A stretch of 64,000 nt of DNA, taken from Olsenella_K sp050953285. Lineage in GTDB: Bacteria > Actinomycetota > Coriobacteriia > Coriobacteriales > Atopobiaceae. Both the position numbers and the translations under genes were made by a program. The stretch lies in assembly GCA_050953285.1 (NCBI GenBank), contig JBMNMK010000002.1, positions 1,116,001-1,180,000 of the forward strand, in the 5' to 3' direction. This document shows, piece after piece, positions 43,813-52,054 of this stretch; positions within the stretch are counted from its first letter, which is position 1; every line of letters starts with the position of its first letter. A model generated the notes under the pieces. That model was not told the DNA's origin and did not search any database. It worked only from the letters and a program-made list of their open reading frames with translations.

Positions 43813-44898
43813 CTATTTTGCCTTAGCAAAGGTATTTGCACATGCAATGCACGCAACCACCACAATACCGATAATGACCGCTATCTGGCCATTCATGGTT
43901 GGACCTGCACCACTGGAAGCAAGGCCAAAGTTGTGCGCAAAAGCGGCGCCGGCGGCAAGACCCAGGATGGTGATGGCACTGTCAGAGTTGCCCTCGCCGG
44001 AGAGGATGGTCTGACGCAGCGGGCAGCCACCCAGCAGCACGGAGGCAAATCCCAGAAGGAAGGTGCCCAGTGCATTCCAAAGACCATCGGTGTGTGCTAT
44101 GGGTTGCTCGGCAAAGCCCAGCTGGAAATACGTGGTGCCCGTGGCCTGTGTCATAACGATGTTGGTGATAAGCGCTGCGACAAATACGGCGACAAACCCC
44201 AGCAACAGTTTGTTGTCCTTGAACAGGACGGCGTCGCGGATGCCACCGACCATGCACATGCGCGTGCGCTGTGCAATGGCGCCAACCACCAGGCCAGCTG
44301 CCAGTGAGATGCCCAGAGCTGCATGCAGCGCGCCAGGGCCCTTGCCGGACTCGGTGAAGTGGATGAACTCAGGTGCTGCAATCAGAAGCACCAGCAAGAC
44401 GATAGCAATAACCGGAATGAACGAACCCTCAATAACGCTCATCTTGTGGGAGCGAGAAAGGCTGTAGCCCCTGTTGAGGAAGAACACGCCAGCAAGAATA
44501 CCAGCGGTAAAGCCCACCAGACCAAAGACGGCATTGAGGTCTCCGCCAGCCAGGCGAAGAATCATGCGGAAGGGGCAACCCAAGAACATGAGGGCGCCAA
44601 TCATCGCAAAAAATCCCAGCACAAAACGGGTGACGGGAGCAGAGCCACCGCGCGGTGAGTACTCCTTGAAGACCACAGCCATGATGGTGCTACCCAGAAT
44701 CAGGCCGATGACTTCAGGTCTAATGTATTGCACTGCGGCAGCAGAATCCAGGCCCAGCGCGCCTACCGTATCACGGATAAAGCAGGCAATGCAGAAGCCC
44801 ATGTTGCGGGGGTTGCCAAAAAACACCAAAAGGGCGGCAATAACGCCGATGATGGCGCCACCACAAATAATGGCAACTTTCTCCTTGCTTTTGTTCAT
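43813..44898 (-). CDS. yedE: YedE/YeeE-type permease (selenium metabolism membrane protein)
   Basis: Membrane protein of 361 aa with about ten helices and two internal repeats. Each repeat has the small-residue/Cys signature: MFLGCPFRMILRLAGGD and VLLGGCPLRQTILSGEGN, matching the YeeE/YedE (TsuA-like) conserved Cys positions, plus a third at RTRMCMVGGIRD. Relatives import thiosulfate; the YedE branch is linked to selenium. The ATG at 44898 has AGGAG upstream. First gene of the minus-strand trio and divergent from the class V aminotransferase. Confidence 0.9.
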   Translation of the reverse strand: MNKSKEKVAIICGGAIIGVIAALLVFFGNPRNMGFCIACFIRDTVGALGLDSAAAVQYIRPEVIGLILGSTIMAVVFKEYSPRGGSAPVTRFVLGFFAMIGALMFLGCPFRMILRLAGGDLNAVFGLVGFTAGILAGVFFLNRGYSLSRSHKMSVIEGSFIPVIAIVLLVLLIAAPEFIHFTESGKGPGALHAALGISLAAGLVVGAIAQRTRMCMVGGIRDAVLFKDNKLLLGFVAVFVAALITNIVMTQATGTTYFQLGFAEQPIAHTDGLWNALGTFLLGFASVLLGGCPLRQTILSGEGNSDSAITILGLAAGAAFAHNFGLASSGAGPTMNGQIAVIIGIVVVACIACANTFAKAK

Positions 44899-45121
44899 GT
44901 GTCTCCTATCCTCGCTACACTGCGTCAGAGCCGTTGCTCTGAACGTTGCGATTATGCAATACATTTGCTGAATTAGTGAAAACGAGAATTTCTAATCATG
45001 AGAATGTGCCACTGAATGTTGGATTAAAACCGCTCGGAAGATTGCTCTCGTATTCACGGGGTTACATTTGAAAAAGTGATTACCAAATACACCGGGCAAT
45101 TCATTCATAAGGAGTTTAATT

Positions 45122-46273
45122 ATGCAGCGCTATCTGGACAACTCTTCAACCACGTTTCCCAAGCCCAGATGCGTAGCAGATGCCGTGTATACCTATATGA
45201 CAGAGATAGGCGTCAATGTGGGACGCGGCAGATATGAAGATGCCTACAGCGTAGAGATGAGCATCATGGAGTGCCGCGAGCGTCTAGTTGACCTCTTTGA
45301 CGGATATGACCCCAGCGGTGTTGTTTTTTCCAAAAATATAACCGAAAGCATGAATGTATTAATTAAAGGCTTCTTGCAAGAAAATGATCATGTTATCGTG
45401 AGCTCCATGGAACATAACGCCGTTATGAGACCTCTGGTGCAGCTTGAAAAATCACCTGTGACCTTCACGCGCGCCGCATGTACGCCAGAGGGAGACCTCA
45501 TAGTAGACTCCCTTGAAGATGCCCTTTTGCCCAACACGCGCGCCGTCATAATGACCCACGCAAGTAACGTCTGCGGTACGGTCATGCCCATAGCTAAGGT
45601 GGGCGCATTTTGCAGGGATCACGGCATCAAATTCTTTCTTGACTCTGCCCAAAGCGCAGGTGTTCTTCCCATTGACATGCAGCGCGATAACATTGACGTG
45701 GTCGCGTTTACCGGACACAAGGGCTTGATGGGCCCTCAAGGCATTGGCGGTATGGTGGCAGACCCAGCATTCTTATCCACCCTTGACCCCCTCATTGCGG
45801 GAGGTACCGGCTCCAAAAGTGACTCAGAAGAGATGCCCGCCTTCCTGCCAGACCACCTGGAGGCGGGGACGCAAAATCTGCCTGGAATCATAGGCTTGAA
45901 CGCAGCGTTGGAATGGCTTGAGAACACAGGCATCGACACCATTCATGCGCGCGAAACACAGCTCACCCAGCTCTTGCTCCAAGGCCTCGTGGAGCTGGAA
46001 GAACACGGACGCGTTCGCCTAATAGGCCACAGAGACACCCACGAGCGTCTCTCAGCGGTATCCATTCAGACACCTGGCCATGATGAGGCATATATTGCCG
46101 ATAAACTCGCGCGCTCCTATGGCATCATGACCCGCGTTGGCCTCCACTGCGCGCCATCTGCCCACAAGACCTTGAACACCTTCCCGCACGGCACCATCCG
46201 CTTTTCCCTGGGGTATTTCAACACGGAAGACGATGTGGCAGCAGCGCTTAGCGCCCTCGGTGAGCTCCTCTAA
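45122..46273 (+). CDS. Class V aminotransferase / cysteine desulfurase-like (EF2568 type)
   Basis: PLP enzyme related to NifS/SufS. The N-terminal NSSTTFPKP is typical of the EF2568-type group linked to selenium-dependent molybdenum hydroxylases. PLP Lys200 is in AFTGHKGLMGPQG; the mobile-loop Cys343 is in VGLHCAPSAHKTL, so persulfide or selenide chemistry is possible. 383 aa. AAGGAG precedes the ATG. Divergent from yedE/yedF/DUF3343, with which it likely forms one pathway releasing Se or S from the amino acid. Confidence 0.9.
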   Translation: MQRYLDNSSTTFPKPRCVADAVYTYMTEIGVNVGRGRYEDAYSVEMSIMECRERLVDLFDGYDPSGVVFSKNITESMNVLIKGFLQENDHVIVSSMEHNAVMRPLVQLEKSPVTFTRAACTPEGDLIVDSLEDALLPNTRAVIMTHASNVCGTVMPIAKVGAFCRDHGIKFFLDSAQSAGVLPIDMQRDNIDVVAFTGHKGLMGPQGIGGMVADPAFLSTLDPLIAGGTGSKSDSEEMPAFLPDHLEAGTQNLPGIIGLNAALEWLENTGIDTIHARETQLTQLLLQGLVELEEHGRVRLIGHRDTHERLSAVSIQTPGHDEAYIADKLARSYGIMTRVGLHCAPSAHKTLNTFPHGTIRFSLGYFNTEDDVAAALSALGELL

Positions 46274-46276
46274 AAG

Positions 46277-46309
46277 AAGCGGCGCCGAGCACTGTGCCTG
46301 ACGCCGCTT
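46277..46309 (+). terminator. Hairpin after aminotransferase gene
   Basis: Stem AAGCGGCG (46277-46284) and CGCCGCTT (46302-46309), directly after the stop codon. Confidence 0.65.
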
Positions 46310-46329
46310 ATGATATGTAGCTTCATACC

Positions 46330-46346
46330 GCAGGTTCTTTTCGCCC
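46330..46346 (-). repeat. Dispersed 17-mer, one mismatch (noncoding)
   Basis: Minus strand GGGCGAAAAGAACCTGC, one base from consensus, in the intergenic gap between the aminotransferase and livF. Confidence 0.8.
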
Positions 46347-46396
46347 AGCGCTCGTTCAGCACATGCGCGTGACGGCGTGTGACGTCAGCGTAAGAG

Positions 46397-47104
46397 CTAT
46401 CCGCCCAGGTAGGCCTTTCTCACGTCGTCGTCGTGCAAGAGATCCTGGCCGGTTCCTGTCTTCACGATGCGGCCGGTCTCCAACACGTAGCCACGGTCCG
46501 CGATGGAAAGTGACATGGACGCGTTTTGCTCGACCAAAAGGATGGTCGTGCCGCTCTTGTTGAGCATGCGGATGATATCAAAGATTTCGTCCACCAATAT
46601 GGGAGCCAGGCCCATGGAGGGCTCGTCGAGCATGAGGAGCTTGGGGCGGCTCATCAGTGCGCGACCCATGGCAAGCATCTGCTGCTCGCCACCGGAAAGC
46701 GTGCCTGCCATCTGATCGACGCGCTCCTTGAGCCGGGGGAAGTGCTCGTAAATGACCTTGAGCTCCTCCGCATTTTCTGCATCCGAGCGCAGATAGCCGC
46801 CCATTTCCAGGTTTTCATACACGCTCATCTGCGTAAAGACGCGCCTACCCTCAGGGCACAGCGCAATGCCTTTCTGCACAATCTGGTGCGCTTTTGCGCC
46901 GGCAATATCCTCGCCGTTGAACTCGATGCTTCCGGACTCCGGCTTCAGGAGGCCGCAGATGGTGTTCATGGTCGATGATTTACCTGCACCGTTGGCGCCG
47001 ATCATGGTGACAATCTCGCCCTCGTTGACCTCAAAGGAGATGCCCTTGACCGCCTTGATTGCGCCGTAGGACACGTGCAGATCATTCACACTCAAAAGTG
47101 CCAT
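46397..47104 (-). CDS. livF: Branched-chain amino acid ABC transporter ATPase LivF
   Basis: Second ATPase of a LivFGHMJ importer. Walker A GANGAGKSS, Q-loop CPEGRRVFTQMSVYEN, signature LSGGEQQML, Walker B LLMLDEPSMGLAP. 235 aa. The ATG shares one base with the livG stop (TAATG). Last gene of the minus-strand liv operon. Confidence 0.95.
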   Translation of the reverse strand: MALLSVNDLHVSYGAIKAVKGISFEVNEGEIVTMIGANGAGKSSTMNTICGLLKPESGSIEFNGEDIAGAKAHQIVQKGIALCPEGRRVFTQMSVYENLEMGGYLRSDAENAEELKVIYEHFPRLKERVDQMAGTLSGGEQQMLAMGRALMSRPKLLMLDEPSMGLAPILVDEIFDIIRMLNKSGTTILLVEQNASMSLSIADRGYVLETGRIVKTGTGQDLLHDDDVRKAYLGG

Positions 47105-47979
47105 TATTTCACCCCCTGCTTGCCCAGATAGGCCTCGATAACGCGCGGATCGTTCTGGATGTCTTCGGGCGATCCTTTGGCGATGATCTTGCCGTAGTCA
47201 AGCACGCCCACGACTTCGCAAATACCCATAACAAGGTTCATGTCATGTTCAATCAAGAGAATGGCAATCTGGAAATCGTCGCGGATCTTGGAGATGTTCT
47301 CCATGAGCTCTTCGGTCTCGTTGGGGTTCATGCCTGCAGCGGGCTCATCCAGGAGCAAGATCTTGGGCTGCGTGGCCAAAGCGCGCAGAATCTCCAGGCG
47401 ACGCTGAGCGCCATACGGCAAGTTTCCTGCCAGCTCACCCGCATATTTCTGCATGTCAAAGATGGCGAGAAGATCTTGCGCTCGATCGTGGAACTCCGCT
47501 TCCTGCTTCCAGTGGCCGGGCAGACGCAAGATGTCGGTCACGAGGTTAGTGTGCATGGAGTTGGTAAATCCCACCAGTACATTTTCTTCTACGGTCATCT
47601 GCGTGAAGAGTCGGATGTTCTGGAACGTACGCGCAATGCCCATCTTGTTGACCTGCACCACGCTCTTGCCCGCCGTGTCATAGCCGTTGATCAAGACGGA
47701 GCCACGCGTCGGCTTATACACGTTGGTCAAAAGGTTGAAGATGGTCGTCTTACCTGCGCCATTAGGGCCAATGATGCCGGCGATCTCAGTAGGTCCCATA
47801 GCGATGTTGAAGTCATCGACCGCCGTGAGGCCGCCGAAGTCAATGCCAAGGTGTTGCGCCTGCAAAACTGGCATCTTTCCCATATCACGCTCGGTGACCA
47901 GGTTGGGCTCTTCCACCTGCACCAGAACAGGGCGGCGTTTGCCTTGTTTTGTCGGCTGTTCGTTCTTCTCGCTAGGCAT
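47104..47979 (-). CDS. livG: Branched-chain amino acid ABC transporter ATPase LivG
   Basis: First ATPase of the importer. Walker A GPNGAGKTT, GIARTFQNIRLF (LivG signature), LPYGAQRRLEI in place of the usual LSGGQ, Walker B LLLDEPAAGMNP. The ATG at 47979 follows AAGGAGG and gives 291 aa. The first 40 residues are an extra basic, disordered leader not usual in LivG. A near copy of the dispersed 12-mer codes Ser-Glu-Lys-Asn at residues 3-6. Overlaps livM by 8 bases. Confidence 0.95.
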   Translation of the reverse strand: MPSEKNEQPTKQGKRRPVLVQVEEPNLVTERDMGKMPVLQAQHLGIDFGGLTAVDDFNIAMGPTEIAGIIGPNGAGKTTIFNLLTNVYKPTRGSVLINGYDTAGKSVVQVNKMGIARTFQNIRLFTQMTVEENVLVGFTNSMHTNLVTDILRLPGHWKQEAEFHDRAQDLLAIFDMQKYAGELAGNLPYGAQRRLEILRALATQPKILLLDEPAAGMNPNETEELMENISKIRDDFQIAILLIEHDMNLVMGICEVVGVLDYGKIIAKGSPEDIQNDPRVIEAYLGKQGVK

Positions 47980-49105
47980 TCTCACGCACCTCCTTCTTGG
48001 CCTTCTTCCAGGGATAATCATGGTTCATGATGCGCTCAATCACGCGCGAAAGTGAGAAGTCATAGGTGCCGAGAAGACCCTGCGGACGGAAGATCATGAC
48101 CAGTACCAGCACAATTGCGTAGACCACCATGCGGTAATCTGAGAAGGCACGCAGCGCCTCGGGAAGAATGGTGAGGACAGTTGCAGAGATGACCGAGCCC
48201 AGCATAGAGCCCATGCCACCCAGAACCACCATGACCAAGATCTCGATGGACTTCATGAAGCCAAAGCGCGCCGGCGCCATAACGCCGATGCAGCCCGCAT
48301 ACAGACCTCCGGCAACGCCTGCCCAAAAGGCGGAGGCGACAAATGCCATGGTCTTGTAATAGGTGGTGTTTACGCCAGATGCCTCTGCGGCAATCTCGTT
48401 ATCGCGGATGGCCAAAACCGAGCGGCCATGCCTGGATTTCATCATGGTATGGATCATGAAGAGCGCCACCGCCACCACCAGGAAGGTGTTCAAGAAGTTG
48501 GTATACGACGGAATGCCTGTGAGACCCTTGGCGCCGCCGGTGAGCTCAAAGCCCAAGACGGAGTCAATGTTGAGCATCACAACACGGATGATCTCAGCAA
48601 AGCCGAGCGTGATGATGGCCAGGTAGTCACCTTTCAAGCGAAGCGCGGGGATACCTATGAGCAGGCCCGCCAAGGCAGCACAGACACCACCAAAGAGCAG
48701 TCCCAAAAAGACGAGCAATGCCACCTGAGGGCCGCCCGCTGCCATAGCACGTGCGTTGAGACCAAAGACCGGCATCATTTTCATGATAAAGATGGCACAG
48801 GTATAGCCACCCACGCTCATGAATCCTGCGTGGCCCAAGGGGAGCTGTCCCAGATAGCCCGTTGCAATGTTGAGTGACACCGCCAGCAGGATATAGACTC
48901 CTACCTGCTCAATCACCGTAGATTGATAGCGGGAGATAACCCCGCCGTCAATCATGACTTCACCCACAACCAAAAACAGCAGCACCAGTACGGCGTTGAT
49001 GGCATAGCGCACCGGCATGGAGAGCTTCTTGCGCTCGCCCTGCTTGCCGGGCTTTCCGGCAGAAAGAGAGATGTAGGGCTTGCTCTCTGTCTTATCGTGT
49101 CTCAT
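47972..49105 (-). CDS. livM: Branched-chain amino acid ABC transporter permease LivM
   Basis: Membrane permease with about ten helices. The LivM blocks are NIATGYLGQLPLGHAGFMSVGGY, LRLKGDYLAIITLGFAEIIR (cytoplasmic coupling loop), and RSVLAIRDNEIAAEASGVN. A basic cytoplasmic leader of about 30 residues and a charged tail are present. 377 aa. GGGGGT precedes the ATG. Confidence 0.94.
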   Translation of the reverse strand: MRHDKTESKPYISLSAGKPGKQGERKKLSMPVRYAINAVLVLLFLVVGEVMIDGGVISRYQSTVIEQVGVYILLAVSLNIATGYLGQLPLGHAGFMSVGGYTCAIFIMKMMPVFGLNARAMAAGGPQVALLVFLGLLFGGVCAALAGLLIGIPALRLKGDYLAIITLGFAEIIRVVMLNIDSVLGFELTGGAKGLTGIPSYTNFLNTFLVVAVALFMIHTMMKSRHGRSVLAIRDNEIAAEASGVNTTYYKTMAFVASAFWAGVAGGLYAGCIGVMAPARFGFMKSIEILVMVVLGGMGSMLGSVISATVLTILPEALRAFSDYRMVVYAIVLVLVMIFRPQGLLGTYDFSLSRVIERIMNHDYPWKKAKKEVRENA

Positions 49106-49115
49106 CGCTACCCCC

Positions 49116-49991
49116 TTAGACCTTCTCGTTCATCGTACGGCCCAAAATGCCGGTAGGACGGACGATAAGAACAATGATGAGCAGCAGGTAAACCACTGCA
49201 TCTTTCCAGACCGAGAGACCGAGTGCCGAGACAATAACCTCTGCCATACCGACCACCAAGCCGCCGATAACGGCGCCGGGGATGGAGCCAATGCCGCCCA
49301 AAACCGCAGCTACAAAGGCCTTGGTGCCAAGCATGATGCCCATCGTTGGAGTCGCCTGCGTATAGGCCATCGAATACAGCACCGCACCGATACCCGCCAA
49401 GGCAGAGCCAACAGCAAAGGTAAAGGAGATGGTGTTGTTCACGTTGATGCCCATCAGACGCGCGGCGCTCATGTCTTCTGACACCGCACGCATGGCCTTA
49501 CCCAGCTTGGTCTTCTTAACCAAAAGGTTGAGCACAACCGTAGAGATTGCGGTGATGAGAATGGTCAGAAGCGCGGTAAAGGAGACGGGTGTACCCGCCA
49601 CCTGAACGGTTGAGATGGACGTAAATGCAGGTACCACCTTTGCGTCTGCACCAAAGACCAACTGAGCACCATTTTCCAAGAAGTAGGACACGCCAATAGC
49701 GGTAATGAGGATGGACAGACGCGGCGCGTTGCGCAGCGGCGCATAGGCAACCTTATCGATCAAGACACCCAAAAGCGTGCATCCTACAACGGCAAGAAGT
49801 GCGGCCAAAAGTGGCGGAACACCCCACTGTGCCAGTGCAATCCAAGAGATATAAGCGCCGACCATAATAATATCGCCATGGGCAAAGTTGAGCAGCAAAA
49901 TGATGCCGTACACCATTGTGTAGCCCAAAGCAATAAGTGCATAGACGCTACCCAGCTGCAAGCCATTTAACAATTGCGTCAACACTGTCAC
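49116..49991 (-). CDS. livH: Branched-chain amino acid ABC transporter permease LivH
   Basis: Membrane permease with about eight helices. Typical LivH segments: LGSVYALIALGYTMVYGIILLLNFAHGD and the coupling loop GKAMRAVSEDMSAARLMGINV. The start is taken as GTG at 49991 because AAAGGAG lies 8 bases before it; the upstream ATG at 50009 would place that site inside the gene. 291 aa. Ten bases before livM. Confidence 0.93.
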   Translation of the reverse strand: MTVLTQLLNGLQLGSVYALIALGYTMVYGIILLLNFAHGDIIMVGAYISWIALAQWGVPPLLAALLAVVGCTLLGVLIDKVAYAPLRNAPRLSILITAIGVSYFLENGAQLVFGADAKVVPAFTSISTVQVAGTPVSFTALLTILITAISTVVLNLLVKKTKLGKAMRAVSEDMSAARLMGINVNNTISFTFAVGSALAGIGAVLYSMAYTQATPTMGIMLGTKAFVAAVLGGIGSIPGAVIGGLVVGMAEVIVSALGLSVWKDAVVYLLLIIVLIVRPTGILGRTMNEKV

Positions 49992-50048
49992 GGTGAACAC
50001 TCCTTTCATTCTGTCTCACATCACCCATGTGCAACAAGCTCTGTTACC

Positions 50049-50083
50049 AACACAAGGCGCCCAGAAAAAGGACGCCTTGTGTT
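50049..50083 (-). terminator. Intercistronic hairpin between livJ and livH
   Basis: 11-bp stem AACACAAGGCG (50049-50059) and CGCCTTGTGTT (50073-50083) without a clear T-run. Such hairpins after a binding-protein gene stabilise its mRNA or partly terminate, keeping the binding protein more abundant than the permeases. Confidence 0.7.
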
Positions 50084-50100
50084 GAATGTCTTGTGAGAGC

Positions 50101-51294
50101 TTACGCCTCAATGGTGCCAAATACCTGCTCTTTGCCCTCTTCATCGAAGCTGATGATGAGTGAGGATTTGCTTGGGTCACCCGTGCCATTGAATTTGATA
50201 TCACCGGTGACACCAGAGACGGTATTGCCTGCAATTGCCTCAACAACCTTGTCAAAGAAATCTTTGTCAGAAGGCTTGGCGCCACCATCAAGTGCCGTCT
50301 TCATGCCCTCAGCCAAAACCATAGCTGCGTCATAGCCCAGCGCGCAGAAGTTGGTTGGGGTCTCGTTGTACTTGGCCTCATAGTCCTTCACGAACTTCTG
50401 GACCTTCTCATCATCATTGCTTGCCAAGAATGAGCAGCTGTAGTAGCAGTTCTGCAGGTCTTGAGCAGTTGCATAGCCGCCAGAAGCAATGTTGGACCAG
50501 CCGTCTACACCAAAGATGGGGCCGGTGTATCCCTGCTGGCGAGCCTGCGTGATGATCTTGCCATCGTCTGCGTAGTAGTTAGGAGCAAAGATGGCATCAA
50601 CGTTGGCAGAGATGATGGTGGTGAGCTGCGTGTTGAAGTCCACGTCACCCTCAGAGTAGCCCAGCTGCAAATTGTCCGGGACATCAATGCCATTTTCCTT
50701 GCAGCGCGCAACAAATGCCTGCTGAACACCGGTGGAGTAATCGTCGCCGGAGTTGTAGATGGAGCCAATGGACTTCCATCCCTGTTGCTGTGCAAAGTCC
50801 GCGATCTTCTCGCCCTGATATGGATCGGTGACGCAGGCGCGGAAGGTGTTGTTACCAAAAGAAACGACATCTGCGGCGGTTGCAGACGGGGTAACGCAGG
50901 GGACACCATCGTTCACTGATGCCTGTGCCACCGCGATAGAAGGCGTTGAAGTGACGTCGCCCACGATGCCCACGACACCATTTTCTACCAGCTTGTTGTA
51001 GACGTTGACCGCCTCGGTGGCATCGCCCTTCTCGTCTTGCTCATCCAGCTCAACCGTGTAATCACCGATGGTGGGATTCTGCTCAAAGTAGAGGTCAGAT
51101 CCGTTGCGACATGCCAAGCCGTATTGGGCAACCTGGCCGGAATAAGGACCCATGACACCGATCTTGATGGTGTCGCTATCGGAGCCAGAGGAAGCGCTGC
51201 CATTGCCGCATCCGGCTAGAATCGACGCACCACCTACTCCTGCAGCGAGGCTTGAAAACTTGACAAAATTGCGCCTTGTTACGTTGCGAGCCAT
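50101..51294 (-). CDS. livJ: Branched-chain amino acid-binding lipoprotein (LivJ/LivK type)
   Basis: Extracytoplasmic type I periplasmic-binding-fold protein. The leader has a twin-Arg motif RRNFVKFSS (Arg7-Arg8) and a lipobox LAGC (Cys29), so it is probably a Tat-exported lipoprotein, as for other actinobacterial binding proteins. Fold landmarks are IKIGVMGPYSGQVAQYG, and later GVVGIVGDVTSTPSIAVA and VPCVTPSATA. 397 aa. ATG with GAAGGGGGAAG upstream. First gene of the liv operon. Confidence 0.94.
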   Translation of the reverse strand: MARNVTRRNFVKFSSLAAGVGGASILAGCGNGSASSGSDSDTIKIGVMGPYSGQVAQYGLACRNGSDLYFEQNPTIGDYTVELDEQDEKGDATEAVNVYNKLVENGVVGIVGDVTSTPSIAVAQASVNDGVPCVTPSATAADVVSFGNNTFRACVTDPYQGEKIADFAQQQGWKSIGSIYNSGDDYSTGVQQAFVARCKENGIDVPDNLQLGYSEGDVDFNTQLTTIISANVDAIFAPNYYADDGKIITQARQQGYTGPIFGVDGWSNIASGGYATAQDLQNCYYSCSFLASNDDEKVQKFVKDYEAKYNETPTNFCALGYDAAMVLAEGMKTALDGGAKPSDKDFFDKVVEAIAGNTVSGVTGDIKFNGTGDPSKSSLIISFDEEGKEQVFGTIEA

Positions 51295-51511
51295 TTGCAC
51301 TTCCCCCTTCACGGAAACGTGTTTTTTTGCATCCTTGTGCAATGCATCTCTACTTTACGCACTCCGGGAGCACAGGGTGTCACTATTGGGCGCATGTTTT
51401 TATTGACGTAACAAAACATGTGCATAAAGCTGTTGAAATGTTTCGTAAATGTGACAAAGCGTGCATATTGTGTTGCGGTTAACACATTTTCAGGCGCACG
51501 CGTTTTTGGGC

Positions 51512-52054
51512 TTAGGCCGGGCGAGAAGCCCTGCGCGCTCGTGCTGCATGCCACAGGTGAGCCACCGCCAGACCCGCCAGCGCGCCACAAAAATCCAGCA
51601 CAACGTCTGTTATCTGCCCACTTCTACCCGGCACAAAGAGCTGAAGCGTTTCGTCCAGAGAAGGGATGAGCAAAGCCACACACGCCCACACCGCGCACGA
51701 GCACCACGTATCCAAACCCGCAGCAGTGCCCGTACGCCAGCGCACGCATGAAGCGATAGTCTGGCGCAGCAGCACGCCCATAACGGCATACTCCAAGAAA
51801 TGGGCACATTTGCGCACCACATGGGTCATAACCTGTATGTCTGTCGTGTTGAAAAGCTCAAAGAGCGGCCGGACGATGTTCACAACCGCCAGGCTCTCTT
51901 GAGAGGATGCATCGCCTTGCACCAGGGAGTGTCCCCACATGAACAATACCCATGCAAGAAAGACGAGCAGCCAGAGAAGAAATGGTCTCTGGCTGTTCTC
52001 TGAGCTCAGGTGCCCCTGAGCCCTCAGATGCTTGCTACGCGCATGCCTATCCAC
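51512..52054 (-). CDS. VanZ-family membrane protein
   Basis: VanZ-like protein, 180 aa, with four hydrophobic segments (about 25-45, 85-100, 118-132, 150-168). Landmarks: MWGHSLVQGDASSQES, KCAHFLEYAVMGVLLRQT and DETLQLFVPGRSGQITDVVLDFCG, the standard VanZ blocks. Its start touches the stop of the preceding gene. A degenerate copy of the dispersed repeat (GGGCGAGAAGCCCTGC) overlaps the last codons at 51519. Function of VanZ proteins outside teicoplanin resistance is unknown. Confidence 0.9.
   Translation of the reverse strand: MDRHARSKHLRAQGHLSSENSQRPFLLWLLVFLAWVLFMWGHSLVQGDASSQESLAVVNIVRPLFELFNTTDIQVMTHVVRKCAHFLEYAVMGVLLRQTIASCVRWRTGTAAGLDTWCSCAVWACVALLIPSLDETLQLFVPGRSGQITDVVLDFCGALAGLAVAHLWHAARARRASRPA

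Noticed and set aside
47059..48030. 323-codon plus-strand frame opposite livF/livG
   Set aside because: Antisense shadow of two ABC ATPase genes.
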